From assembly GCA_910592205.1 (NCBI GenBank), contig CAJVPJ010000021.1, positions 1-64,000 of the forward strand: a stretch of 64,000 nucleotides of DNA, given 5' to 3'. This document shows positions 46,670 through 58,296 of the stretch, in pieces (within the stretch, counting starts at the first letter, position 1; every line of letters begins with the position of its first letter). The DNA comes from Paraglomus occultum. Its lineage: Eukaryota > Glomeromycota > Glomeromycetes > Paraglomerales > Paraglomeraceae. The notes beneath the pieces were generated by a model. It was given only the letters and a program-made list of their open reading frames with translations. It was not told the origin of the DNA and searched no databases. The translations under genes and the position numbers were made by a program.

Positions 46670-47100
46670 TGTGGAACTTCTCGTTAAAGCAGGATTGTTG
46701 GCAATCTGGTTTAGTGAAACGACCATTTCTTCCTCTACAAAAAAGTTATCAGCAATAAATCTAGCAACAATTCATAACAGCGTTTATTTTAAGTGATAAC
46801 GGCAAAACCATCCACCGTTTATTATAAGCGAGTTTTCTGGGTCTGAGGCACACGTTGAATTCATCACATAATTCTGCCAAGCGCCCTCACTGTCTCTCAG
46901 TTCACCAAAAAAAGACTTCTAATGGTGGTGCAGCGTCTGACATTCATCACCCATCGTTAGCTACTTCACGTAAATGGCTCTTACTTCCTTAATGCCTCCC
47001 TTCCCATTCCATCTTCCTTATCTATGATCCTTCTATCAGTTACAACTCTTTCCACTACCACGTATTCTTTCTTTTCTACTGTCTTGACATAATACATCTA
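46670..47100 (-). pseudogene. broken copy of the 3' part of the 57 kb gene
   Basis: The DNA matches 55795-55930 joined to 56560-57105. Shared blocks include AAAAAGTTATCAG-AATAAATCTAGC, TTTATTATAAG-GAGTTTTC and CTTCCTTATCTATGA. Also shared is the stretch around TCAGTTACAACTCTTTCCAC that encodes the parent's VVERVVTDKGVIDKEDRMKR. Frames are broken. About 630 bp present in the parental flank, including a MITE, is absent here. Confidence 0.75.
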
Positions 47101-47396
47101 TGAATTATCATATATGGAATACTTTTCTTTACCCAAATTGGTTGAAGTAGGATTGTATTCCGTTCAAAGCGTGCTCGACACATTACGCTAAAATATAGAA
47201 TTAACACAAGTTTAGTTTCCTTTGTTCGTGTAACCTCTTTTAGAAATAATAGAGACGGCGAAAACATTAAAAAATAAATCTTAATGACTGTGTGAACAGA
47301 GTTTGTTATTACTGTACTTGAAGAAAAACATGTTGCATATAAATTAATCAACGATATCTAATCAATTAAAAGACCAACTCGATATCTTCCTCCCGA
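47101..47396. other. short spacer
   Basis: Between the pseudogene and the 3' end of the PHP gene. No feature seen. Confidence 0.4.
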
Positions 47397-49172
47397 CTAT
47401 TTTTCCGACTCGTATTCCTCCGCTTTATTAAACTCATCTATTACTATAGTCAACGTCCGGTTTCGCCACCACAGCCGTCCCCACAACCGTCCCCACAACC
47501 GTCTCCATTTCAATTTCTTAAGCTTCTCGCCCGCAAATTTAACTGTCCACAAGACAAATTCAATCCACAACAACATACAAAGACACATCACTGCGAATGT
47601 CACATAACTCTCCCGATGCAAAACCACCTTCCTTTCATGACAAAAGCTTCCCATGAATGAGTACATTCCTCGGCTCTCTTCATAAAAACTTGTCCAGTAA
47701 TCGGCTAGTTCCATAAGCGGAAGTAAAGCGTAGTATGACGATCGTTCAGGTGGATAAGATATAAAGCGCGTGCCGGCCGGGTCGAAAAGAAACGATGTCG
47801 ATGGGCGGGAACGAAGAGTTGTAAAAAGGGATTCGCTGGTGAAGGACGGTGTTGAAAGAAGCGTCCAGGCGTAAGCTGGGGTATTCGGGTAGTGCAGATC
47901 TGTTCCCGATAAAAAAAATAATGGAGGAGAATGCGACAAGGAGGAGACATACAGATAGGTTTGCATGTCGAATGTTCCGCCGTTGATTAGTTCAAAGGCA
48001 TCTACTCCCTAAAAGTTTCGATTTCGATCGTATTATGATATGACCGCGGAATGCACAAGTTCAGTATGGTCGTGTAAAGAAAACGCGCAAAGGGAGAAAA
48101 AGAAAGATAATCAACTTACCCACTCAACCAACTGTTCGCGTGTCGGATGATTTGGTAGTGTCGCCACTTCATATCCGCTTTCTATAAAATACACAAGACT
48201 TTATCACTCTTATGTCACTATTTTAACCATACTTTTATCGTTTCAATCTCCAACTCTCCCTCGCATACCAGTCTTGTTACTCCACGGAATGTGATTAACA
48301 GATACTAGCCCACCCAACTCGTGCGTTAGATCAATAATCTGCTTTATTTCATCGTCAGACGGTTCAGCTGAGCCATATGGGATGTCTTGTGTTAAGCCAA
48401 TTAGGTTCATATGGATACGACAATTGCTTGCATGTTTGAATGAGGAAGAAGAGAGAGGGGAAGAGACGAAAAAAAAAACGAAAATGTGTTATAAACATGA
48501 GATAACAACGAGAATAACATATATAGCAATTTTTAACCAAACACTCATACCTGTACTCAACGGCAGGGATGATAATGATAGAGTCGTTATATTTCGTCTC
48601 TGCTATTTCTTTGGCCTCCAGACCGCCTTTAATCGTATTGTGATCACTGACAATCATCGCGTTATATCCGTTAGCTATATGCAAATAAAAAAAAATCAGA
48701 CAAAAAATACACACGTATTCGCTATCATCAAGGCTAAATTATCTTCTCTCGAGGTATATCTTTCTTAATAATACTCACCTATTCCCCATTGAATAACCTG
48801 TTCTGGACTCAATTTTCCATCTGATCGAGTGGTATGCACATGTCCATCCAACAATATTTCCACTCCCCCACTGTCGTTATGCGTACCGATCGATCCATTC
48901 ATCGGGATCAAATATCCTCTTGGATCTATTTTCCAATCAAATGTCACTTGCGAGTAATCGTATTGATCCGGTATCATCTTGTATTTGATTATAGTAACCA
49001 TAACCAATATCGGTATTAAACAAATACAAAACAACATCAAATGATAGAAAAACGCAATAAGGCATTTTGAAAGAGATATACGAGGAAGACGCATTAAGAC
49101 TCTTGAAAATTTGAATGACGATGTATATGCAGGTAAAGTGGGTGACGGAGGCGGCGAATCGTGGAGCGACAT
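47397..49172 (-). CDS. membrane-anchored PHP-domain metal-dependent phosphoesterase
   Basis: Probable metal-dependent phosphoesterase of the PHP fold. Five exons join in phase (49172-48779, 48674-48551, 48426-48269, 48181-48120, 48008-47397), giving 449 residues. A polar N-terminus (SPPPSPTLPAY) leads to a transmembrane segment at about 33-60. The PHP metal-site motifs then follow in order: DGHVHTTRSDGKLSPEQVIQ (H-x-H and D), MIVSDHNTIKGG (D-H), IIPAVEYSNCRIHMNLIG (E and H), VSVNHIPW (H), and GTDLHYPN (D-x-H). The full set looks intact. A second membrane helix lies near the C-terminus (FAVMCLCMLLWIEFVLWTV), with a short WGRL repeat after it. Substrate unknown. Two broken copies lie at 42.6-43.5 and 46.1-46.6 kb. 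Confidence 0.88.
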
Positions 49173-49389
49173 AGTCGAGTTTGGAGAAAGCAGTCGTTAC
49201 GGAGTAATCTGGCGAATAGACATTTTGGTTCTGAAAGGTCACAACGATTGATCAGTTGTCGCACAAAGCTTTTCCGGACAATTCCCTTTCGCTGTCTGTA
49301 GAACTAAAAATCAGACCCTTTGTGGATCAAAAAGACACGGAAACAGTAGACGCGAGTTAATGCTAGATTCAGCTGTGGAAAATGTTCAA

Positions 49390-50795
49390 ACATTTCAAAC
49401 ACAAGGAAGATTGTGTAAAATGTAGTGGATTTCTGTTATCATGGTTCTTTGTGGATTGATTGACAATCGATAGTTCGATCGAGTAAAGGCATATCCAATC
49501 AGACATACTTAATGTGTCACAGAATTTATTTAGGATTATCGTTATTATTATACCAAAAATGGATAACGTTTGATCGCTACTTTTGTGTCATAAAACCGTC
49601 GATCAGAATATTCTCGAAAATTTATTTCATGTGACGTAATATACTAATGCGTTTATTATTATTATATACCAAAACTTCACAGCCGAGAATATATCAACAC
49701 TGTCATGGCTGTCAAATTCACTATCTCATTTCGCCTTCGAGATTTTATATTAGCATACCTCTTCCGAAGACTCTCACTCATCTGTTCGAGAAGAGTTTCT
49801 ATCAGAGGTTCGATATCCGTATACTAACACAAGCGGCTTGTGTACGCGCTTATTCTGCTCTCAATATCGAGAAGCTCATTGCTTCATAAGAATTCAGCGT
49901 TCATATTACAATATCATCATACGCTTTCTGTATAGTCTTTTAAATCTACAATACCCTTTCTTTGATCAACTTGCAAACACAAGCATATGGGTAATGACTT
50001 TGTGACTTAATACTGGATTGAAACAATAAATAATTGTATGATAAGCGATACATTGTGTGATATCTGCTATGTATAGTAATTCTGATAATGATAATCGTAT
50101 GAAGCTTATCATTAAGGGAAGCTCAACAGAAGTGTAACGTAGTTGTCACAAAACAAGTATATAAACGACTATTTACTATGATTGAGAAATATGTCAATTG
50201 GATATTTTTACCAAATTACAAATATAACATTATAAAGCGTTAAGCCTTCTTGTCTGGGGTAAATAACTCATCTATCATGTTTGGGGGTGTAATCCGCCAC
50301 AATAAGTTGCGTTTTTTTTGTGGGATGGCTAAAGCGGAGTAGAACGTACAAATTGTGGTCTGACGTACATTATATTACGTACTGCAAATTATATATAACA
50401 ATATGAACGATATAAACTCCGTTCACCAAGGAAGAAATAATAACCAATGAAAATATTTGAGAAGTTCAGGTGATGAAAGTATTAGTATTAATATACTGTA
50501 TATTAATATCTAAGCCACATTCGTGAGAATTAATGAACAATGGAAAAGATGAGTAGATACCATATTTGTTTTAATTATCTATTTTTAATACAGTAATAAT
50601 AACGAACGCTTGCCAAGATAGATCATCTAACTTTTCTCATTCCTTTTCTCATCCTTTGCTCTTTTACATTCCTCTATACTACTACTACCGGTTCATAAAT
50701 TATTTAATATTCAAGGTAAACCTTTACATAACACCTAACATTCTATTGTTTCAATCATTTCTTTTCAAACTAATATAATATATATAATAATCAGG
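49390..50795. other. spacer at the start of the accessory block
   Basis: No gene seen. The frame at 49647-49889 resembles nothing. A GGCTAAAGCGG motif at about 50326-50340 recurs near 7.9 and 8.2 kb and may be a transposon end. Confidence 0.4.
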
Positions 50796-51600
50796 ATGAA
50801 AAGCTATAACAAACAAGGAAGAGAATTCGATAATACCATCAAGAAACTTTTGAGGAAGAAGGGGGTGAAAGTTCGTCGCTATGAGTGAGTATCTCACTGA
50901 ATATTTGCTAAGTGGTTATTGAATCCGAAGGCATGCTGCCACTAGGTGTTTTCGAAAGCGCTCGTGGCCGCAGCTTGCGAAAGTCGCCAGTCAGGTACCC
51001 AGTCCTGACGTATGGTGGACGGCCTGCTGCGAACGTTCTTCAAATGGTTAATAACTATGATAATGCAGTTACTCACATTTTATACCTATAGGCACGAACC
51101 AAGTGGCGGCGGTGTTGACTTGAGCGGGTGGTTCAGGAATCTTTTTATTGCAATCCAGTGCAAGGTAACTATTACTATCGCCATTTAATTATATTTTTAT
51201 TTAAGAGATTAAATCCTTATTTATACTATAGTGGGGGAGATGGATTGCATACAAAGATATACAGCGCTTTGAAGGCGCCTTATCAGGCGTCAATAAAGAA
51301 GTTACTGTTGCAATTATGGTAGCCCGATCGAAGAAAGGGTATACCAAAAATGCAATAGATAGAGCAAACAGAGCCAAACAATCAGCCGGATATAACATCA
51401 TCTTAACAGATGAGAAAGATTTATATTCGGACTTGATTGAATACATCGAGTCAAATGGACTTGATGGCTCTAACAAAGCATTGAAAGAAGAGTTAAAAGA
51501 AATTCATTTAGAAGCTCAGCGATTAGGCACTGAACTTCAGCAATTAAGATCAGAAATTGCTGAACTTCGAGATCTTGTAGCCTCTTATTTAAATAAATAA
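50796..51600 (+). CDS. Mrr-like PD-(D/E)XK restriction endonuclease-type protein
   Basis: Predicted nuclease of the Mrr restriction-endonuclease fold. Three exons join in phase (50796-50884, 51092-51164, 51232-51600), giving 176 residues. The N-terminus NKQGREFDNTIKKLLRKKGV is the usual helix. Catalytic positions follow: SGGGVDLSGWF (D), then IAIQCKWG (Q-x-K), the D...(E/Q)xK pair of this family. Next comes KDIQRFEGALSGV, and then VARSKKGYTKNAIDRA, which matches the conserved F/YT-x-x-A motif. The last 60 residues form a likely coiled coil (HLEAQRLGTELQQLRSEIAE). The introns show it is a eukaryotic gene, not contamination. No methylase or other restriction partner lies nearby. Substrate and role are unknown; a bacterial origin in the deep past is likely. 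Confidence 0.78.
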
Positions 51601-51633
51601 GAATAAAATATTATTAGTCTTTCGATGTTTTTG

Positions 51634-51687
<54 letters not shown>
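51634..51687. repeat. (TAA)n microsatellite
   Basis: About 16 uninterrupted trinucleotide repeats of AAT/TAA just after the nuclease gene. A shorter related run is at about 51789-51801. Confidence 0.9.
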
Positions 51688-51690
<3 letters not shown>

Positions 51691-51699
51691 TTACTCCCT

Positions 51700-52390
51700 T
51701 ATTATTATAACTGAAGTTCGAGAACAACATGAATACATGATATGATATGGAATAAGAATGATATAATTACAAAATACTCATACTCATAATAATAATAATA
51801 ACAACAATTATGAGTTATAACTATATTAATATCAAATATGTGTATCCCGGTTTTTCCTCTAATGTTGATCGCAGCCCAAACGTGAGCTTTAAATGAATGC
51901 TTAACCATAGGCTGAACTGGTTTTTTTCCGCGTGACCATGTATGGATCGTAGTCTCATAGAAAAAACTACTTTGTTCCAATTGTAATGCAAATAATTACG
52001 TGCCCAAGTTAAGCGATTAACATTCGCTTGCTGGGTTAAAACGGGCACTCTTCGCGGAAGAACTGAAGTATAACCAAGTGTATTAAGGTTACGGCGAAAA
52101 GTGCGTTCACTGACAACTAACTCTGAGTGTTTTGTTTCCAGCATAGTCTTCAATTCCTTAGATGTCGTGAAATGGTTATGTTTAATGATCATTCCAATCT
52201 GGCGACGTTGTTTAGGAGATAATTTTTGTGGGCGACCAGTTCGATAAATGGTCGGAATTTTGCCATTTTTCCGAAGAAAATGGACATAACGTTCACAGGA
52301 ACGCAAGGGAATTTTCGAAAATTTTTTTGCATTACGGATGTTTTGCTTCCAAACAAGTTTACGGTTTGTTTTAATAGGTGTAGGCGTCAT
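51700..52390 (-). mobile_element. Tc1/mariner transposase, frameshifted
   Basis: From an ATG at 52390 the minus strand encodes the paired DNA-binding region (SCERYVHFLRKNGKI, YRTGRPQKLSPKQRRQ) and the start of the catalytic domain (NWNKVVFS). At a run of T near 51968 the frame shifts. The other frame continues FYETTIHTWSRGKKPVQP and HVWAAINIRGKTGIHIF to about 51830. The first catalytic aspartate (SDE in active enzymes) reads Y-E here. The rest of the domain is missing, so the copy is dead. Confidence 0.8.
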
Positions 52391-53084
52391 TTAAAACTTA
52401 AAACGAGTGTAAAGTCAAGCTGTACATTTGTGTTCATAGTAAACAAACTTCCAAAACGCGACACGGTGATGCTATCAACAAAAAACAAAGTCGCGTACCT
52501 ACCGCCATTACTTTCGTCCAGCACTGTACTACGAAAACACTATATAAATACATGGATTTTCTCTGTTTGTATTTGATCCTTTTTTTTCTCCTCAGGTGCT
52601 TGTATTTGATTCATAACTAGTCACCAACAACGTATACCGAAAAATGTCAGAAGGTATTTTATTTTCGTAACTACCGTAATCTGCCGAATACCCCGGATAC
52701 ATTGTACGGTAAAATTACATTACGAATTACTTCGCTGATATCAGTATTGCGTGTGTTTATGTTCGATGACGTCACAATTAACGTAAATTATGTATAGACG
52801 CGTTGTAATGGCTAAATTTTTCTTTATTTTTATTGCCTTACTTAACAAGGTAAGCACTATCGCTATTGCAAAGCATTATTTGGCTTGCAAAAAAATAATC
52901 ATTATATACCTAATAATGGCAGGTTTAAACAAAAATATGGGGTTCAGAGACTCGCTTTCATACTTGAATAATAAGATTTATGTTATTGTGATGGGTTCGA
53001 ACACCGAACTAAGAATACAAGCACAAGCTGGAGGAATAGCTAGGCTGTACTAGTGACTAGCAGACCTGGCTTCATCCAAATCGA
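52391..53084. other. no gene seen
   Basis: 5' flank of the transposase and AT-rich spacer. A small TACCGTA...TACGGTA palindromic stretch at about 52674-52712 recalls the ends of the MITEs at 2907 and 15649. The frame at 52790-53053 is not convincing. Confidence 0.35.
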
Positions 53085-53315
53085 TCAAATGTTCACAAGA
53101 AACACCTTCCAGCGATCAAGTATTAACTGCGCCTTTCTTTTTTTCATCAAATCGAAGCTAGAATTATCGGACGTAATGGTTTTCAGGTCCTTCTTCATAC
53201 GGTCATAAATTTTTTGATTGGATCCATCTTCGTGACCGGTAATGTTCAAAGATATTGCTTCTGGTCCACTCTGATAGGCGTGAGTATGTAAAAATTCCTC
53301 GTTACGGCAAAGCAT
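53085..53315 (-). CDS. 76-residue open frame, unknown
   Basis: Minus-strand frame from an ATG, with good codon-like composition: RNEEFLHTHAYQSGPEAISL, then GHEDGSNQKIYDRMKKDLKT and a charged end. I cannot assign a family. It may be the last exon of a gene whose upstream part I could not find, or a fragment. Confidence 0.3.
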   Translation of the reverse strand: MLCRNEEFLHTHAYQSGPEAISLNITGHEDGSNQKIYDRMKKDLKTITSDNSSFDLMKKRKAQLILDRWKVFLVNI

Positions 53316-54060
53316 ACTTTTTTTCCGTGTTCCACAGCTGCTGCAGATCGCCACAATCACCACGAGCGCCACCCAAATTTGGTATCATGTGAATAGAGAT
53401 GATACGTGGAATGACAGAAAAGTTTTGATCGTGGATTTTTATCTTGACAAGTGCCGGTCTCACTTAAAAGTAAAGATAAGGATTCGAAGCTTGAGCTTCT
53501 GGGAAACAAGTAAAAAAAAAGTTGGTGCGAATTGACATGTTAGTTGTTGAGTAGCTTTTATTTTTTCCTGGCACACTAAACAATTGGAAAAAAATTCGAT
53601 TTAAACATAAATTTCAAAAATTCGTCTCCAGTCTTCTATGCAATTCTTGCAAACTTTTTATTATTATTCTTATATTCTCTAAACCACCGTTAGAGATTAC
53701 GCAAATTGTGATCGGAATTGTGACGAGATCATTATGCGCATAAAAACTCGCGCGACGCGGATTTTGCCGATCTAATACCACGATCCATGCAAGTTCTATG
53801 CAATTTCTAAAAAATTGTTTGAACAAACAAAAGGAAAAAACGATTATGTAAATTGCTTAGAAAAGTATGGAGATGGAATTTATAAAAATAATGTTATAAT
53901 GCATATGCTCCTAGGATATTTAAAAGCTTATCCACAACGCCATAGCTGCGGAATCGAATCATGTGATCTGGAAAATTTTTTATTTCTTTCATGTGCGAAA
54001 TCACATGGTCGGGCTGATCAATAATAAAGGAATACCCGTATATTATTATAATATGAAAAT
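53316..54060. other. no defined gene
   Basis: Oppos­ing frames at 53614-53826 (-) and 53815-54024 (+, with YKNNVIMHMLLGYLKAYPQR) are open but resemble nothing known to me. They may belong to the degraded element that follows. Confidence 0.3.
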
Positions 54061-54378
54061 TTATAATTATAATGGGGTTTCATCGAATACGAAAAGGCAA
54101 TGCGTTTCTTGGAGATAGGTTGCAAATGTGATTGCGCAAAAATGATTCCGAGAGCAAGGTTTGCTGAACTACGTGAAGTGTTTCAAACCCGAACAAGATA
54201 TATTTTTAATGACCCAGATGAAAGCGATGAATGGTGGAGAAATAGGGTGACGTATCCTTTTACTGTGAAAACCGCCAGTGCCACCAGAATCTCAAGGATC
54301 AGCGATGGGAATTATAACGGTGGTACCAAGAGTAACGGTTGTACCAGAAGCGGTTGTACCGGAAGCGCGTCGTACTAA
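54061..54378 (+). mobile_element. remnant of a repeat-family protein, copy B
   Basis: Related to copy A at 40311. Reads LEIGCKCDCAKMIPRARFAE then LREVFQ; after a one-base shift, PEQDIFLMTQMKAMNGGE. A C-x-C-x-C cluster precedes the shared part. Downstream the frame becomes a short repeat rich in G-C-T-R-S. Not intact. Confidence 0.5.
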
Positions 54379-54388
54379 TTTCAAGAGA

Positions 54389-55078
54389 TGTTGCACCGGA
54401 AGCGCTGGACAGAAGCGCTGGATAGCACAGCACAGTACGGCAGCAAAGAGAGAGTAGTGATAAATTAGAGAGTAATTATTAATTAGCCAATAGAATTTTA
54501 TCCGATGCTAAAAATAGATTAATTAGTCAGTCCAAAAGATATAAAAGCAGCGTAGGATAGACTTAGCATCGGTGTGTCCAAGTTAGTGTTCAGTGTTCGC
54601 GATGTTCGAGATCTAACATTTATTCCTTTATATCGAAGACGTTCGATTTCCTTTTTCTTATTAATAAACGAGTATCCATTTACTCTGAAACGAAAATTCT
54701 TTCCCCGAATATTCCGTTATATTTTTAAAGCATTAATCCGTATAACGGCAAGATCGGTCATAATACTTGTCTCGTGATCGATCGAGTGGCATTAGGATAG
54801 TTAATTATTATTTCTCAACGCGTTAATTTCTTATTAAGACCCCGACCTACAGACTACCGAATTAATCCTAGAGAGTAGTTTTGTTACTCGAGTATAGTTA
54901 ACTATCTAGGATTAGTGTGTGCAATCCGTATACGAATACGTCAGCACTGAAAAGCCTAAGTGAAAGGTCACTAACTGTTTGTTACGATTTAGTATCGCTG
55001 AGGTAAGCCACACTCCTACGACGGCGCAGCTAGATCCCAAACCGAGACAGTAGTTATCCGCCTATTGCCTCGACAACA
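54389..55078. mobile_element. possible solo LTR
   Basis: The stretch begins TGTTG and ends CAACA, has a TATAAAA box at about 54540 and an AATAAA at about 54663, and encodes nothing. This is the layout of a long terminal repeat of about 690 bp. I could not find a matching target-site duplication or a second copy, so the call is tentative. Confidence 0.3.
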
Positions 55079-55794
55079 GCTAGTACATTAATGTGACTAA
55101 ACTGAATCAACAAAGAAACTTGGCCTAGTGCCTGGTATTTATGTAGTAGTTAATTAATGTTAATATTAATATTAAGTAATTTACGTTAGCCGATATAACT
55201 TGGCTTTTGATTTATCACCTTTTTCTTATTCCATTGATAGAGAAAAGAAAAGGAAGCATTGACGAGAAGGTACAGTATTTTCCAATAATGTATTATTAAT
55301 TTTATATTACATTTGTTTATTATTATATGAAGATAGGCATATTACAGCTGTCAGTAAACCGTTTATTATTATCTCAACAAGTTTACACTTTGACACCAAA
55401 TTAATACAAGAGTAAAATGCAATAAAACTTATCGATGAATTCAGACATTAATATGGACTACAGCTGTGGACAAAATCAATTCCAAAAAGAATCTGTCACT
55501 CTTCAGCTACATTAGCAATTTAAAACTCACATCGTCAAATGTTCACTTTGCCCCAGGCATATTAAAATACACTATATGGTAAGATTTTTATATTAATATC
55601 TCGTTATGTAGAAACCAGTTGGACTTTTGCCTTCATTATAAAGAGAGCCACTGTGTACATATGAGGCATTTCTTGATTATCACTCATCCCTCTACAGTTT
55701 GAGTTATGTGAGCGAAAAGAATTTTAGCTTCATTGTAAAAAAATTACTGCACAGTACAAAAAGCTTTGAATCGCTTGCACTAGAAGGTTACAAA
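55079..55794. other. no gene seen
   Basis: AT-rich spacer at the right end of the accessory block. Confidence 0.35.
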
Positions 55795-55938
55795 ACTTCT
55801 CATAAAAAGTCAAAATTTGTTGGCAAGCTGGTTTAGAAACGAATAACAAGACACAACTTTTCCTCTACGAAAAAGTTATCAGGAATAAATCTAGCGTGTC
55901 TCTATTGTCCAATTCATAACTGCGTTTATTAAGTAATA

Positions 55939-56041
55939 CACAGTGAACCTGGATATAACGACAAAATTTCCTGGATATAACGAAAACCTGTGAAGAAAAA
56001 TGGCAGAACGGAGGCACTTCATTATATCCAGGATCACTGTG
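55939..56041. mobile_element. 103 bp MITE, pogo/Tigger-like ends
   Basis: The ends are inverted repeats of about 20 bp, CACAGTGAACCTGGATATAA and the complement of CACAGTGATCCTGGATATAA, flanked by TA on both sides. An internal GGATATAACGA is repeated. The paralogous region at 46.8 kb lacks it, which shows the insertion is younger than that duplication or was lost there. Confidence 0.8.
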
Positions 56042-56766
56042 TATACAATAATAATCAAACGATGTTTACGTACTAAAAGAGGACGTCAGTCAAGCCGGAT
56101 TATTCGCACAGATATGAGATCATTGATTCCGCAGAAAAAACAAACTCGTCAAGAAGAGACAGTATAGCCTGGAGAGAATCTGCTAAATTATCTACATACC
56201 GTTGATTTAGTAATCCTCGTCAGCGTGTCCTAAGAAATTTAAGCTGTGCCTACAGTTGGAAACCTAACCTCGAACTTTTTCTGTGGTATGAATAGTTAAT
56301 GACTAGTAGTAATCGTTACGTTTTCGTAACGCATGGAAAATTCTGTAATACGTCGTTGCGTACGAGTAGAATTATCAGATTGTTAATTTCCCCACGACGG
56401 AATACTGGAAGACGCATTCGGAATTGTTTGCTGCTGGAAAGAGAACAATGTCAATACATGTAATAATGGTAATAATAAGTTAGTGGATAATATGTGTCAC
56501 GTTGTTACTAAACATATTAATAAAATCAGCACTTTCCGAAGATCCCATCGTCTACCATAATAATAAGGGAGTTTTCCTGGATCTAGGCACATGTCGAATT
56601 CGAATGATCATTATTTGTACTTAATATTAATATTAAAGATTATTATTTTATTTTGCCATGCGAGTTCAAAGCAAACTTAACGAAGATTAAAAAAAAAATA
56701 CATGCAATTCAATATACAACTTATATTACTACTGTTGTGTTTTGTTAATAAATTTTACCAAGCGCC

Positions 56767-57850
56767 TCACCGTCTCAGTTTATCGTTCTCATCCACTGAA
56801 TGCCAAAAAGGACTCTCAACAGCCTCAGGCGTAGACTTGTTGGTTCCAGCGGATGGTATTCTGATCGGCGTTTTTGTGACGTCTGGCCATTCATCATCAC
56901 TAGTATCATCGCTAACTACCTCACGCAATTTCCGGATGAATGGTGATTCTTTCTTCCCTCTTATTTCCTTAACACCTCCCCTTTTCATCCTATCTTCCTT
57001 ATCTATGACTCCTTTATCAGTTACAACTCTTTCCACTACCAAATATTCCTTCTTCTCTCCTTTCGTCTCTTTTGTAAAGCTCACTCCTTCCAAGTCAGCG
57101 TCATAATACTCTGACAAGGCCAGCTCTCTAAATACAATTCTCTTTTTTGTAACCGGATCCGCACGAGACGCAAATAACGAGTTCTTTGATTGACAATAAT
57201 GTGCTGGCGGGATATTTTCTTGATCATCAGCTGTGGATGAAATGTCTGAGAAATCGTCGAGCAGCTCTGGTAACTCGGATGGAGTTGAGCTCGCGGCTAT
57301 AGGTGATACATTGTTGTAAATAAGTGAGGGCCGACGGGGTGCAGGAGGAGTAGGAGATGCGGAATCAGGCAGCGGATTAGAAGGAGGAGGAGTTGTCATG
57401 TTGGCCCTGTCAGTGGTGGCTGAAATAATAGAGTTAGATTCTGTATCTGAGAGATCGCGCTGCCAGAACTGTTCCGCTTGAGGGTAAAAACTGTTAGTGG
57501 TCGTGGAAGGCGGTGGTGACGAGGGGTTGTCTATTGATTTTATGTAATGCTTGAGTGGATTGCGTATCGAATTTCTCAAAGCTTTTGGGCTTGGAGATCG
57601 CAGAAACATCTATCATAATCGGAAATGAAAAACGAGCATTGCGTGAAAGAGTGTGATTAGTATGCATGTATTGACAAGTTTCAGGTAAGCAAGACGTTCC
57701 GGATCCACACATGCTGCACGAACACATAACTGAAACACCCGTGAATGCAACTCATACCTCTTGGAAATTCAAGCTTAGACCTGGCGTGGCAGGCTCTGGC
57801 TTGTGTCGCGAATCGTATCTTCGTATAGGACTTTGTAAGAATCGTTCCAT
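56767..57850 (-). CDS. unknown serine/proline-rich protein
   Basis: Two exons, 57850-57758 and 57609-56767, join in phase, giving 311 residues. I do not recognise it. The N-terminal 60 residues carry likely conserved short motifs: MERFLQSPIRRYDSRHKPEP, TPGLSLNFQEMFLRSPSPKA, then RNSIRNPLKHYIKS. A long disordered part rich in S, T and P follows (TTPPPSNPLPDSASPTPPAP), with an acidic patch (LLDDFSDISS). The C-terminal half is charged (RIVFRELALSEYYDADLEGV, VVERVVTDKGVIDKEDRMKR, SDDTSDDEWPDVTKTPIRIP). Many S/T-P sites suggest cell-cycle or MAP kinase control. A decayed copy of its 3' half lies at 46.7-47.1 kb. Confidence 0.7.
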
Positions 57851-58296
57851 TGCTCTTTCGCTTCCCTGTTTATAAAAATACTAGAACTTTATTTTCTCTT
57901 GCTGCTATCTGTATCTTGCGGTTTCTACCAATAGACAAATTCAAACTGTTTCAACCCGAGCAAATCGATTTTTCGAGGTAAAAAATACTTGGTACGGAGA
58001 CGCGTCGTGATGCAAGATAAATATGGTAATCACGTCGTGCGTCGGTGATTTGGGAGATAAATAAAGTATATCGATATTTGGGCGCAGACGCGAATGTCGA
58101 GGTTAGAAAGCAGTGATGAAAATTTGCGAAAATGACAACATCGACGCGTATACGGTTGTCCCATTGTTGCATACCTACCAATTGACCAATAAAGTTCTGT
58201 GGCTCAGCAATCACGCACGCCAGAACATCGACATTATAACTTAAAAGAAATCGCGGTAGAAAAATCATAGAAATTATATTAAAAAGGCAGGCTATT
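57851..58296. other. upstream region of the 57 kb gene
   Basis: No gene called. A minus-strand frame at 57951-58406 is open but overlaps the inverted repeat and resembles nothing. Confidence 0.35.

Noticed and set aside
48382-48768. 128-codon plus-strand frame
   Set aside because: Antisense to exons 2-3 of the PHP gene, whose conserved metal-site motifs are on the minus strand.
52985-53010. GGGTTCGAACACC resembling a tRNA B box
   Set aside because: No A box or acceptor stem at the right distance. I found no tRNA in the window.
54389-55078. Full LTR retrotransposon
   Set aside because: No reverse transcriptase, integrase, primer-binding site or second LTR is seen; at most a solo LTR.
56702-57106. 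134-codon plus-strand frame
   Set aside because: Antisense to the 57 kb gene, with no similarity of its own.
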